Origin: RYN-230 sp963770545
GTDB taxonomy: Bacteria; Actinomycetota; Actinomycetes; Streptosporangiales; Streptosporangiaceae
Length of the DNA: 64,000 bases
Reading direction: 5' to 3'
Assembly: GCA_963770545.1 (NCBI GenBank)
Contig: CAVYQF010000011.1
Location: 372,001 to 436,000 of the forward strand
In this document: piece after piece, positions 33,992 to 40,754 of the stretch
Layout of the letters: each line of letters opens with the position of its first letter
Numbering within the stretch: position 1 is the first letter of the stretch
The notes under the pieces: model-generated
Seen by the model: the letters and a program-made list of their open reading frames with translations, nothing else
What the model was told of the DNA's origin: nothing
Database searches by the model: none
Program-made: the position numbers and the translations under genes

Positions 33992-34378
33992 CTACCCCCG
34001 GGCGGAATAGGAGCGACCAGGCCAGAAGGGCCACTCCTCGAACCAGGTGCAGCGACCATCCTGGCCGAGCCTGATGACCCACAGGTCGCGGTATTCCTGG
34101 CGGAGTGGGTCCCCGTAACGAACCTCGGCGCGGACCACGGCGGTGGGCCCGTCGACGGCAAGGATCTCGGTGGCCAGGGTGAAGACCTCGCCGGGCCCTT
34201 CCCTCTGCTTCTCCCACATCTGCCTGATGGCGTCCAGGCCGGTCACCGGCGGTTCGTAGGGGGATTGAAGATAGGTGGCGTCGCGGGCAAACAGATCGGC
34301 GAGCCCGTCGGTGCCGGGGGCCCGCCAGGCGGCCTCGTATCCGGCCAGCCATCGGCATACCATCGCTCGGTCGGTCAC
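33992..34378 (-). CDS. SnoaL-like / NTF2-fold protein
   Basis: A 128-residue single-domain protein. WLAGYEAAWRAPGTDGLADLFARDATY, GLDAIRQMWEKQREG and the final DLWVIRLGQDGRCTWFEEWPFWP are typical of the SnoaL-like NTF2 superfamily, which covers cyclases, isomerases and non-enzymatic binders. Start is uncertain: GTG 34378 or ATG 34363, both behind AGGGAGG. It precedes the CocE-type hydrolase by 11 bp and is probably co-transcribed. Confidence 0.78.
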   Translation of the reverse strand: MTDRAMVCRWLAGYEAAWRAPGTDGLADLFARDATYLQSPYEPPVTGLDAIRQMWEKQREGPGEVFTLATEILAVDGPTAVVRAEVRYGDPLRQEYRDLWVIRLGQDGRCTWFEEWPFWPGRSYSARG

Positions 34379-34463
34379 CTCCCTATCGTGCCCGCCAGAC
34401 AGGGGCACGGCCACCTGCCTGGCTCCTCCGGCACGGGGGCTCAACCAGGGCGGGCGGCGCTGA

Positions 34464-34469
34464 TACGTT
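34464..34469 (+). promoter_or_regulatory. -10 element for leaderless mRNA of the membrane-anchored protein
   Basis: TACGTT lies six bases before the GTG at 34476 with no ribosome-binding site in front of it. Confidence 0.45.
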
Positions 34470-34475
34470 GAGTTT

Positions 34476-35768
34476 GTGCCTGACGGGCCGGCCTTCGACG
34501 TGATCCGCAGTGGCCGTGATCCCGATCGTCGCCATCCGGTGCGCGGGCGGCTGATTGCGGGCCTGGCCGTCGTGCTGATCGCCGGCGGCGTCGCTGTTCA
34601 CCTGGCTCTCGGCGGGTCCGGCCGCCCGCGTCACCACGCGCCGCGCAGTTCCGCGTCAGCGGTGGCCCTGGCCGTACCGCGGATCTTCCACGGGACGCCG
34701 TTGCCGCCGGGCACCGCGCGCCCCGCCTGGCTGTTTCTCGGCGGTGACGCGCTGCGGCTGCTGCGTGTCGGTCAGCGGGCCCAGGCATCCCTGACCGACG
34801 TGTGGCCAGGCAGCATCGCCGCACGCGATCCGCTCGGTCCCGATCCGGCCGTGCAGCAGGTCGCGTCGGTGGCCGGCGGCGTGGTCGCGCTCGTATCCAG
34901 CCATGGCTCAGCGGGCCTGGCCGATGTCGGGGTGGTGCTCTTCATCCCGGTCACCGGGTCGGGGGCTGGCACCCCGCGCGTAATCGGCCGGGCGAACTAC
35001 CTGGCCGTGGCGCCCGATCATCGCGGCATCTGGGTTGAGCGGGCCGGGCCACCCTGGGGTAACGGGCCGGCAGGCAGTCCGGCCTGGCTTATCGGCGCGG
35101 CCGGGCACCGCATGTCCGGTGCTCTTCACCTCGGTCACCGGGTCCTGGTCGCGGCCACCGTGGCTGGCTTGCTCGTGCAGGATCCTTCCCGGGCCCTGAC
35201 GCTGATCGACCCGGCCGACGGCCGCGCCAGGCCGTCCGGCATCCCGCAGAACGCGATCATCGCCGGCGCCGACGCCCGCCACGTGGCCTGGCAGCCCGCG
35301 TTCTGCACGACCCACTGCCCGCTGCACATCACCAGCGTGCGGGGCGGCCTGGCCACCGAGATCGGCCTGCCGCCGCGCACGGCCATCAACCCCGGCGATA
35401 CGCCGGACTTCGACCCGGCAGGCCAGCAGCTCGCGCTTCCGCTCGACACCATCGATCAGCAGGGCGGGACCGATGGCACGAACGTCTACGTCGCCGACCT
35501 GAGCACCCACACGATGGTCCGGGTACCGGGCGGGCCGATTCCGGTGGCGACGCTGCCGGCCGTACCGGGAGCGTTCCCGGCGGGCTCCGGCGACGTGGTC
35601 TCCGCCCGCTGGGCGGCGGATGGCTCAGGACTGTGGATCGTGGCGACCGACGGGCTGTTCTTCCAGGCCGCCTACTGGACGGGTACCGGCCCGCTCCACG
35701 TACTCCAGACCCGGACCGGGCTGGCGTACAAATTTGACCTCGCAGGCGCCAGCACGCCTGATCCGTGA
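34476..35768 (+). CDS. Membrane-anchored extracellular protein of unknown function (propeller-like)
   Basis: A 430-residue protein with one N-terminal membrane helix (LIAGLAVVLIAGGVAVHLAL) after a short basic cytoplasmic tail, and an extracellular domain rich in beta strands. Repeated strand patterns such as SVAGGVVALVSS, NYLAVAPDHRGIWVERAG and SARWAADGSGLWIVATDG look like blades of a beta-propeller, but no family was recognised. There is a CTTHC cysteine pair mid-protein. GTG start with leaderless promoter. The last codons run into an 18-bp tandem repeat. Confidence 0.72.
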   Translation: MPDGPAFDVIRSGRDPDRRHPVRGRLIAGLAVVLIAGGVAVHLALGGSGRPRHHAPRSSASAVALAVPRIFHGTPLPPGTARPAWLFLGGDALRLLRVGQRAQASLTDVWPGSIAARDPLGPDPAVQQVASVAGGVVALVSSHGSAGLADVGVVLFIPVTGSGAGTPRVIGRANYLAVAPDHRGIWVERAGPPWGNGPAGSPAWLIGAAGHRMSGALHLGHRVLVAATVAGLLVQDPSRALTLIDPADGRARPSGIPQNAIIAGADARHVAWQPAFCTTHCPLHITSVRGGLATEIGLPPRTAINPGDTPDFDPAGQQLALPLDTIDQQGGTDGTNVYVADLSTHTMVRVPGGPIPVATLPAVPGAFPAGSGDVVSARWAADGSGLWIVATDGLFFQAAYWTGTGPLHVLQTRTGLAYKFDLAGASTPDP

Positions 35769-35818
35769 CCGTCCGCGCCTCCGTGACCGTCCGCGCCTCC
35801 ATGACCGTCCGCGCCGCG
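35765..35818. repeat. Three 18-bp tandem units
   Basis: GTGACCGTCCGCGCCTCC occurs twice exactly and once with three changes. The array starts at the stop of the membrane-anchored gene and ends just before the promoter of the acetyltransferase gene. Confidence 0.9.
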
Positions 35819-35828
35819 GCCACGTCGG

Positions 35829-35834
35829 TATGCT
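35829..35834 (+). promoter_or_regulatory. -10 element for leaderless acetyltransferase mRNA
   Basis: TATGCT ends six bases before the GTG at 35841; no ribosome-binding site is present. Confidence 0.5.
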
Positions 35835-35840
35835 GGGGCA

Positions 35841-36281
35841 GTGATCCGGCCTGGAGTTCCCGCCGATCTTCCTGCGGTGTCGGTCGTCTATCGCCGCGCG
35901 TCCTTGTCCAATGCGGGCGATCGTGACAACCTGCTGGCCGATCCGGCGTATCTGATCATGGGGCCGCTGGGACTGGCCGAGGGCCGCACTCACGTCGCGG
36001 AAGAAGAGGGATCGCTGGTCGGCTTCGCCACCTGGGCCCAAGCCGGCCCCGTCTTCGAACTGGAAGACCTGTTCGTGGACCCGGGCTGGATGAAACGCGG
36101 GATCGCCACGGCCCTCGTGGGGTGCATCGCGGATGCTGTGCGGGTGCGGGGTGCGGAGCGACTCGAAGTGACCGCCAACGCACACGCGCTGGGGTTCTAC
36201 ACCGCCGCCGGGTTCATCGACTGCGGCGTGGCCGACACTGAGTTTGGCGCGGCGCGGCGCATGGTCCTGACTATCCGCTGA
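35841..36281 (+). CDS. GNAT-family N-acetyltransferase
   Basis: A 146-residue acetyltransferase with the standard fold: opening IRPGVPADLPAVSVVYRRA, the strand FELEDLFVDPGWMKRGIATALV carrying the acetyl-CoA pyrophosphate loop, and HALGFYTAAGFIDCG near the end. Substrate unknown. Start GTG 35841 is supported by the leaderless promoter. Confidence 0.88.
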   Translation: MIRPGVPADLPAVSVVYRRASLSNAGDRDNLLADPAYLIMGPLGLAEGRTHVAEEEGSLVGFATWAQAGPVFELEDLFVDPGWMKRGIATALVGCIADAVRVRGAERLEVTANAHALGFYTAAGFIDCGVADTEFGAARRMVLTIR

Positions 36282-36545
36282 CTATCCGCTGGCGGCCTGC
36301 CGAGGGCCACGGAGGTGCAGGGTGCGGTTGCGATGTCCAGCAGGCGGCCGCGGATGCCGCCTGGATCAAGATGATCATTCCGGACGGGAGCGAGATTCGT
36401 GGAAGAAACAGAGAGCACCTTCGCTGGCCGTTTGTTCCGGACCAATCACTGGGTCATCAACCCCGCCACCGACCTGGCCGCCGGTGGCCTTCCGCAGTGA
36501 AGTGCGGTCCTGGACATGGCCGGGGGCCTGCGGCAGGGTGCAAGC
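36282..36545. other. Gene-poor stretch with a doubtful 33-codon ORF
   Basis: Between the acetyltransferase and the VOC gene I see no recognisable gene. A short + strand ORF (GTG 36399 to TGA 36500, beginning VEETESTFAGRL) has a GGAG nine bases before it and lower GC than its surroundings, but no similarity that I recognise. Confidence 0.3.
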
Positions 36546-36929
36546 GTGAAATCCCGGACTAACGGCATGTGGTGGGGAACCGCGATCGAAGCGCCGGATC
36601 CCGGCGCCCTGGCCACGTTCTACTCCGAGTTGCTGGGCTGGCCTCTCGGGCATGAGGAGCCGGGAACGGCCATCCTCGCCGCTCCCCAGGCAGGCATCTA
36701 TCTCGTGTTCCAGCAGGCGACGGGCTACCAGGCTCCCGTGTGGCCTCCCGCCGACGGGGAGCAGCGGCCGATGATGCATTTCGACTTTCAGGTCGGCGAC
36801 CTGGATTCCGCGGTGGCCGAGGCGGTCGCCCTGGGAGCGTCGCTGGCTTCGGCCCAGCCGCAGGAGAACGTCCGGGTGCTTCTCGACCCGGCCGGCCACC
36901 CTTTCTGCCTCTGCCGCGACGACGGCTGA
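36546..36929 (+). CDS. VOC-family (glyoxalase/bleomycin-resistance fold) protein
   Basis: A 127-residue VOC protein: opening GMWWGTAIEAPDPGALATFYSELLGW, then MMHFDFQVGDLDSAVAEAVALGA and a C-terminal VRVLLDPAGHPFCLCRD, which are the paired beta-alpha-beta-beta-beta modules. The His and Glu that usually bind the metal are not all obvious, so an enzyme role is uncertain. GTG 36546 gives the best N-terminus. Confidence 0.85.
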   Translation: MKSRTNGMWWGTAIEAPDPGALATFYSELLGWPLGHEEPGTAILAAPQAGIYLVFQQATGYQAPVWPPADGEQRPMMHFDFQVGDLDSAVAEAVALGASLASAQPQENVRVLLDPAGHPFCLCRDDG

Positions 36930-36975
36930 CCGCAGCGCTGGCCACGTCGCTGCCGGGGACCACCACAGCGGGGGA

Positions 36976-37395
36976 TCACCGCGGGTAGAGGCCGCCGCTG
37001 CGGAGCGCCTGATGGGCACCGTAAGCCTCGATGAAGGCCTGGATGGTCCGGTATTGGCTGGCGAACGAGGCCGAGCGCCATTTTGACGTGCTGCCATCGC
37101 CGTAGTGCAGGTCGAGCCAGACATCCAGCCGGACCTGGATGCTGTCAGAAAAGGTGCTGCCGCTGACCCGCAACCTGATCCGCGTGAAGTGGCCGAAGCC
37201 GACCACCGCGGCCGGCTTCTTGCTGTCGATGTACTCCACCGCGCCGTCCGGGGTAATGACGAGCAACGGATCGGGATCGGCCGACGTCCCGCGCAGGAAG
37301 CCGCGCACCCGGCCTCGCTCCTTGGTGAAGACGCGCCAGGTCGCCGGGGCGTTCCCTTGGCTGGCCTGGTCTAGAACGGCCTGGGGATCAAGCAT
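36976..37395 (-). CDS. Hypothetical protein
   Basis: A 139-residue protein that I do not recognise. It reads as a real gene: ATG 37395 follows GGGAG at proper distance and codon use matches its neighbours. The sequence is soluble, with LLVITPDGAVEYIDSKKPA and DVWLDLHYGDGSTSKWRSASF, a strand-rich pattern loosely like a bacterial PH domain, then a final helix (YRTIQAFIEAYGAHQAL). No cysteine or catalytic motif is evident. Confidence 0.6.
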   Translation of the reverse strand: MLDPQAVLDQASQGNAPATWRVFTKERGRVRGFLRGTSADPDPLLVITPDGAVEYIDSKKPAAVVGFGHFTRIRLRVSGSTFSDSIQVRLDVWLDLHYGDGSTSKWRSASFASQYRTIQAFIEAYGAHQALRSGGLYPR

Positions 37396-37490
37396 GTCCG
37401 GCTCCCGGATCTCCTGCCGGAGTGAGGGATGAGCAGGTGCTCATGCTCACGCCGGCGGGCAGTTCGGTCATCTGATGGCCGTACACCGAC

Positions 37491-37599
37491 GGGCCACCAC
37501 GCGCAAGATAACGCACCACTGTTCGGTGGCCCATGTCCGATCAGATCTCACGGCCACGGCCGCGGAGATAGCAGCCGGACGCCAGGTACCCTGGGGTAC
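37491..37599. promoter_or_regulatory. Leader with two inverted repeats before the ABC-F gene
   Basis: GGGCCACC (37491-37498) pairs with GGTGGCCC (37525-37532), and GTACCC-TG-GGGTAC (37586-37599) forms a near-perfect palindrome containing a TACCCT hexamer. The region lies 50-160 bp upstream of the GTG at 37651. It could hold the promoter and an operator or attenuator. Confidence 0.4.
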
Positions 37600-37650
37600 G
37601 GGCCGCGGCCGTGCCGCTTCTTCCCCGATCCTCGTTTGGAGTGGTGCCTG

Positions 37651-39249
37651 GTGATCGCCGCGACCAGCCTGCAGCTGCGCGCGGGCGCGCAGATGCTGCT
37701 GGCTGACGCGACCTTCCAGATCGTCCCGGGCGACAAGATCGGGCTCGTGGGCCGCAACGGCGCGGGCAAGACCACGCTGGCCAAGGTACTCGCCGGTGAG
37801 GCGCTCCCGGCGGCGGGCAGCGTGCGGCGCACGTCAACCATCGGCTACCTGCCGCAGGACACGCGGTCCGGGGACCTGGAAGGCCTGGCCCTGGACCGGG
37901 TGCTGTCCGGCCGCGGGCTGGACGAGCTGCGCGCCGCCATGCGGACAGCCGAAGAGCAGATGTCCGACGGCCGGCCCGCGCGGCGCGACGCCGCGGTGCG
38001 CCGCTACGGCCAGCTGGAGGAACGGCTCACCCTGCTCGGCGGGTACGCGGCGGAGGCTGAGGCCTCCTCGATCGCCTCCAGCCTGGGACTGCCCGACCGG
38101 GTCCTGGGCCAGCCGCTGGCCACCCTGTCCGGGGGGCAGCGGCGCCGCGTCGAGCTGGCCCGGATCCTGTTCGCGGACGCGCAGACCCTGCTGCTGGACG
38201 AGCCCACCAACCACCTGGACGCCGACTCGGTGGCGTGGCTGCGCGATCACCTGAAGGCGTTCCGTGGCGGCCTGGTGGTGATCAGCCACGACACCGCGCT
38301 GCTCGAGGTGGTGGTGAACAAGGTGTTCCACCTGGACTCCGACACCACCTCGCTGGACATGTACCACCTGGGCTGGTCGGCGTACCTGCAGCAGCGCGAG
38401 ACGGACGCGAGGCGGCGCCGCCGTGAGAACGCCAGTGCCTCCCGGCAGGCCGCCGTGCTGCAGTCGCAGGCCGACAAGATGCGGGCCAAGGCGACCAAGG
38501 CCAAGGCCGCGCAGGGCATGCAGCGCCGGGCGGAACGGCTGATGGCCGGGGTGTCGGCCGAGCGCGCCCCGCAGCGCGTCGCGCGGATCCGGTTCCCCGA
38601 GCCGGCGCCGTGCGGCAAGACCCCGCTGACCGCGACGGACCTGTCGAAGTCATACGGCTCACTCGAAGTCTTCAGCGACGTGGACGTGGCCGTGGACCGG
38701 GGCTCGCGGATCGTGGTGCTCGGCCTGAACGGGGCGGGCAAGACCACACTGCTGCGGCTGCTGTCGGGCACGGAAAAACCAGACACCGGGCAGGTCAGCC
38801 CCGGACACGGACTGCGGCTCGGCTACTACGCCCAGGAGCACGAAACTCTCGATAACGACCGTTCGGTGCTGGAGAACATGCGCACCGCCGCGCCGCATCT
38901 GCTGGACCCGGAGCAGCGCCGCATCCTGGGCTCGTTCCTCTTCTCCGGCGACGCGGTGGACAAGCCCGCCGGGGTCCTCTCCGGCGGGGAGAAGACCAGG
39001 CTCGCCCTCGCTCTCCTGGTCGTCTCCGGTGCGAACGTGCTGCTCCTTGACGAGCCGACCAACAACCTCGACCCAGCCAGCCGGGAAGAGATCCTCGGCG
39101 CGCTGCGGCGTTATCAGGGAGCGATCGTGCTGGTCACGCACGACGAGGGGGCAGTCGAGGCGCTCGCCCCCGAGCGGGTCATCCTGCTCCCCGACGGCGT
39201 GGAAGACACGTGGAATGAGGGCCTGGCCGACCTCGTCGCCCTTGCGTGA
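37651..39249 (+). CDS. ABC-F family ATPase
   Basis: A 532-residue cytoplasmic protein with two ABC domains and no membrane segment; ABC-F proteins act on the ribosome as translation or antibiotic-protection factors. Domain 1: GRNGAGKTTLAKVLAGE, LSGGQRRRVELARILF, TLLLDEPTNHLD. The linker (residues 250-315) is strongly basic (RRRRRENASASRQ, KMRAKATKAKAAQGMQ). Domain 2: GLNGAGKTTLLRLLSG, LSGGEKTRLALALLVV, VLLLDEPTNNLD. GTG 37651 lies eight bases after TTGGAG. Housekeeping or resistance role cannot be told apart here. Confidence 0.93.
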   Translation: MIAATSLQLRAGAQMLLADATFQIVPGDKIGLVGRNGAGKTTLAKVLAGEALPAAGSVRRTSTIGYLPQDTRSGDLEGLALDRVLSGRGLDELRAAMRTAEEQMSDGRPARRDAAVRRYGQLEERLTLLGGYAAEAEASSIASSLGLPDRVLGQPLATLSGGQRRRVELARILFADAQTLLLDEPTNHLDADSVAWLRDHLKAFRGGLVVISHDTALLEVVVNKVFHLDSDTTSLDMYHLGWSAYLQQRETDARRRRRENASASRQAAVLQSQADKMRAKATKAKAAQGMQRRAERLMAGVSAERAPQRVARIRFPEPAPCGKTPLTATDLSKSYGSLEVFSDVDVAVDRGSRIVVLGLNGAGKTTLLRLLSGTEKPDTGQVSPGHGLRLGYYAQEHETLDNDRSVLENMRTAAPHLLDPEQRRILGSFLFSGDAVDKPAGVLSGGEKTRLALALLVVSGANVLLLDEPTNNLDPASREEILGALRRYQGAIVLVTHDEGAVEALAPERVILLPDGVEDTWNEGLADLVALA

Positions 39250-39276
39250 CCAGCCAGCCGGGGATGGGCGAAAAAG

Positions 39277-39329
39277 AAGTGATCACTTACCTGGATGTGG
39301 GTAGCCGATCCCGCTCTGATGAGTGATCA
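39277..39329. promoter_or_regulatory. Paired AGTGATCA motifs upstream of the small HTH gene
   Basis: AAGTGATCACTT (39277-39288) is a perfect 12-bp palindrome, and AGTGATCA recurs at 39322-39329, 44 bp later, about four helical turns. A diverged copy (GGTCACTT) follows near 39350. Together they could bind a dimeric regulator twice on one DNA face, perhaps the HTH protein itself. Confidence 0.4.
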
Positions 39330-39377
39330 TGGCGGGAGACGTAACGCAGCGGTCACTTCAGTTCACGGGAGGTACGC

Positions 39378-39599
39378 GTGACCGAGACCCTCAAGAAAGG
39401 CACCAGGGTCACCGGTGCCGACCGCACCAAGCTGGCGTCGGATCTGAAGAAGAGGTACGACGCGGGGGAGAGCATCCGGTCGCTGGCCACAGCGACGGGC
39501 AGGTCGTACGGTTTCGTTCACCGCATCCTGTCCGAGAACGGAGTCTCGCTGCGGGGCCGCGGTGGTGCGACCCGCGGCAAGGCGCGGGCGAAGCACTAA
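39378..39599 (+). CDS. Small helix-turn-helix protein conserved in actinobacteria
   Basis: A 73-residue basic protein consisting almost only of a helix-turn-helix: LASDLKKRYDAGESIRSLATATGRSYGFVHRILSENGVSLRGRGG, then a Lys/Arg tail. Very similar short proteins are widespread in actinomycetes with unknown role, presumably DNA binding. GTG 39378 follows GGGAGGTACGC. The enoyl-CoA hydratase gene begins 6 bp downstream. Confidence 0.88.
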   Translation: MTETLKKGTRVTGADRTKLASDLKKRYDAGESIRSLATATGRSYGFVHRILSENGVSLRGRGGATRGKARAKH

Positions 39600-39604
39600 G
39601 GAGA

Positions 39605-40405
39605 ATGACGGCCGGACAGCCTGACCTCGCGCAGGCCGACCTAGGGCGCGCCGGGCTGCGCTTCGAGGTTGGCCTGCCCGCTCCCGGGGCCGCCACCATC
39701 ACGCTGGACCGGAGCCAGCGGCGCAACGCCATGACCCCGGGGATGTGGCACGGGCTGGCCGCGATCGGGTCAGCGCTGCCACCTGAGGTCCGGGTGGTGG
39801 TGGTGCAGGGTGCCGGTCCTTCATTTTGTGCCGGGATAGACCTGCGCCTGTTCACGCCCGAGGGCGTGGCCGGCGAGGACGCCCTGCACAGCCCCATCCA
39901 TCCCGGGTTCGACGAGTGGCTGGCCGGCTGCCAGGCCGGGTACCGGTGGCTTCGGGACCCGGGCATCGTGTCGGTCGCCGCGGTCCGCGGTCACGCCATC
40001 GGAGCCGGGTTCCAGCTCGCGTTGTCCTGTGACCTGCGGGTGCTGGCCGACGACGCCCAGCTGTGCATGAAAGAACCCGCGCTGGGCCTGGTGCCCGACC
40101 TGACCGGCACCAAGCCGCTGGTCGACATCGTCGGGCTGCCCCGGGCCCTCGAACTGTGCCTGACCAGCCGCACCATCGGGGCCGCGGAAGCCGCCGCGCT
40201 GCGCCTGGCCGAGCTGGTCGTACCCGGAGAGGAACTGGACGGCGCGGTCGGTGACCTGGTCGCGGCGCTGCTGGCCATCGAGCCCGCGGTGGCCCGGGCC
40301 ACCAAGGAACTGCTCCAGCAGGCGCCCGGCCGGACCCTGGACGAGCAGGCCGCCGCCGAGCGCCGCACGCAAGCCGCCCTCCAGCGCACCCGCCTCGGCG
40401 GCTAG
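39605..40405 (+). CDS. Enoyl-CoA hydratase/isomerase family protein
   Basis: A 266-residue crotonase-fold protein. It has GPSFCAGIDLRLF (oxyanion-hole strand) and the second oxyanion region AVRGHAIGAGFQLALSCDLRVLADDAQLCMKEPALGLVPD. The catalytic Glu pair of true hydratases is only partly kept (Glu in MKEPALG present), so isomerase or hydrolase activity is possible. ATG 39605 follows AAGGAG closely, and coupling to the small HTH gene is likely. Confidence 0.88.
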   Translation: MTAGQPDLAQADLGRAGLRFEVGLPAPGAATITLDRSQRRNAMTPGMWHGLAAIGSALPPEVRVVVVQGAGPSFCAGIDLRLFTPEGVAGEDALHSPIHPGFDEWLAGCQAGYRWLRDPGIVSVAAVRGHAIGAGFQLALSCDLRVLADDAQLCMKEPALGLVPDLTGTKPLVDIVGLPRALELCLTSRTIGAAEAAALRLAELVVPGEELDGAVGDLVAALLAIEPAVARATKELLQQAPGRTLDEQAAAERRTQAALQRTRLGG

Positions 40406-40430
40406 CCCGGGAGGTCCCGGGGCCCGGGAG

Positions 40431-40638
40431 TAGTGGCGTGCATGCGTCGGGGAGGCGGGGCCCGCCGAAGGCGGGTGCTCGCCGATCCGGGGGTTCAGGA
40501 GGCCGTAGTGTGCGCACGCACCGGGGAGGCGGGGCCCGCCGAAGGCGGGTGCTCGCCGACCCGGGGGTTCAGGAGGCCGTAGTGTGCGCATGCACCGGGG
40601 AGGCGGGGCCCGCCGAAGGCGGGTGCTCGCCGACCCGG
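40431..40638. repeat. Three tandem copies of a 74-bp hairpin repeat
   Basis: Copies begin at 40431, 40506 and 40580 (the third is cut after about 59 bp). They are nearly identical; the main differences are in GTGCATGC-like bases at the 5' end. Each holds CCCGCCGAAGGCGGG, a stem of six G/C pairs with a GAA loop. High identity suggests recent duplication of an extragenic palindromic element. Confidence 0.92.
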
Positions 40639-40670
40639 CGTTCGGCGCGGAGCGGCGAGCGGGGGGTCCA

Positions 40671-40686
40671 GGGGGGTCGTCCCCCC
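40671..40686. terminator. G6/C6 hairpin terminator
   Basis: GGGGGG-TCGT-CCCCCC is a perfect six-pair stem after the repeat array, on the 3' side of the hydratase transcript and 5 bp before the -10 of the ABC exporter gene. No T-tract. Confidence 0.55.
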
Positions 40687-40690
40687 GGAG

Positions 40691-40696
40691 TAATAC
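40691..40696 (+). promoter_or_regulatory. -10 element for the ABC exporter gene
   Basis: TAATAC directly follows the G6/C6 hairpin. A start near 40704 would give a leader of about 50 nt with GGAGGAGG before the ATG at 40755. Confidence 0.5.
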
Positions 40697-40754
40697 AGCG
40701 TTCGCCCTCAGCTGACCGGGGAAGATCCTCGGCTTGGAGGAGGTTTCCCGGCTC

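Larger units (their letters stand above)
40406..40754. other. Non-coding gap with repeats, terminator and promoter
   Basis: The 349-bp gap between the enoyl-CoA hydratase and ABC exporter genes contains, in order, a CCCGGG-rich hairpin just after the stop, the 74-bp repeat array, a G6/C6 hairpin, a TAATAC -10 element and a GGAGGAGG ribosome-binding site. No protein gene is supported; open frames across it are products of the repeat. Confidence 0.75.

Noticed and set aside
40431..40638. The triple 74-bp repeat as a CRISPR array
   Set aside because: The whole 74-bp unit is repeated, so there are no unique spacers, and no cas genes are nearby.
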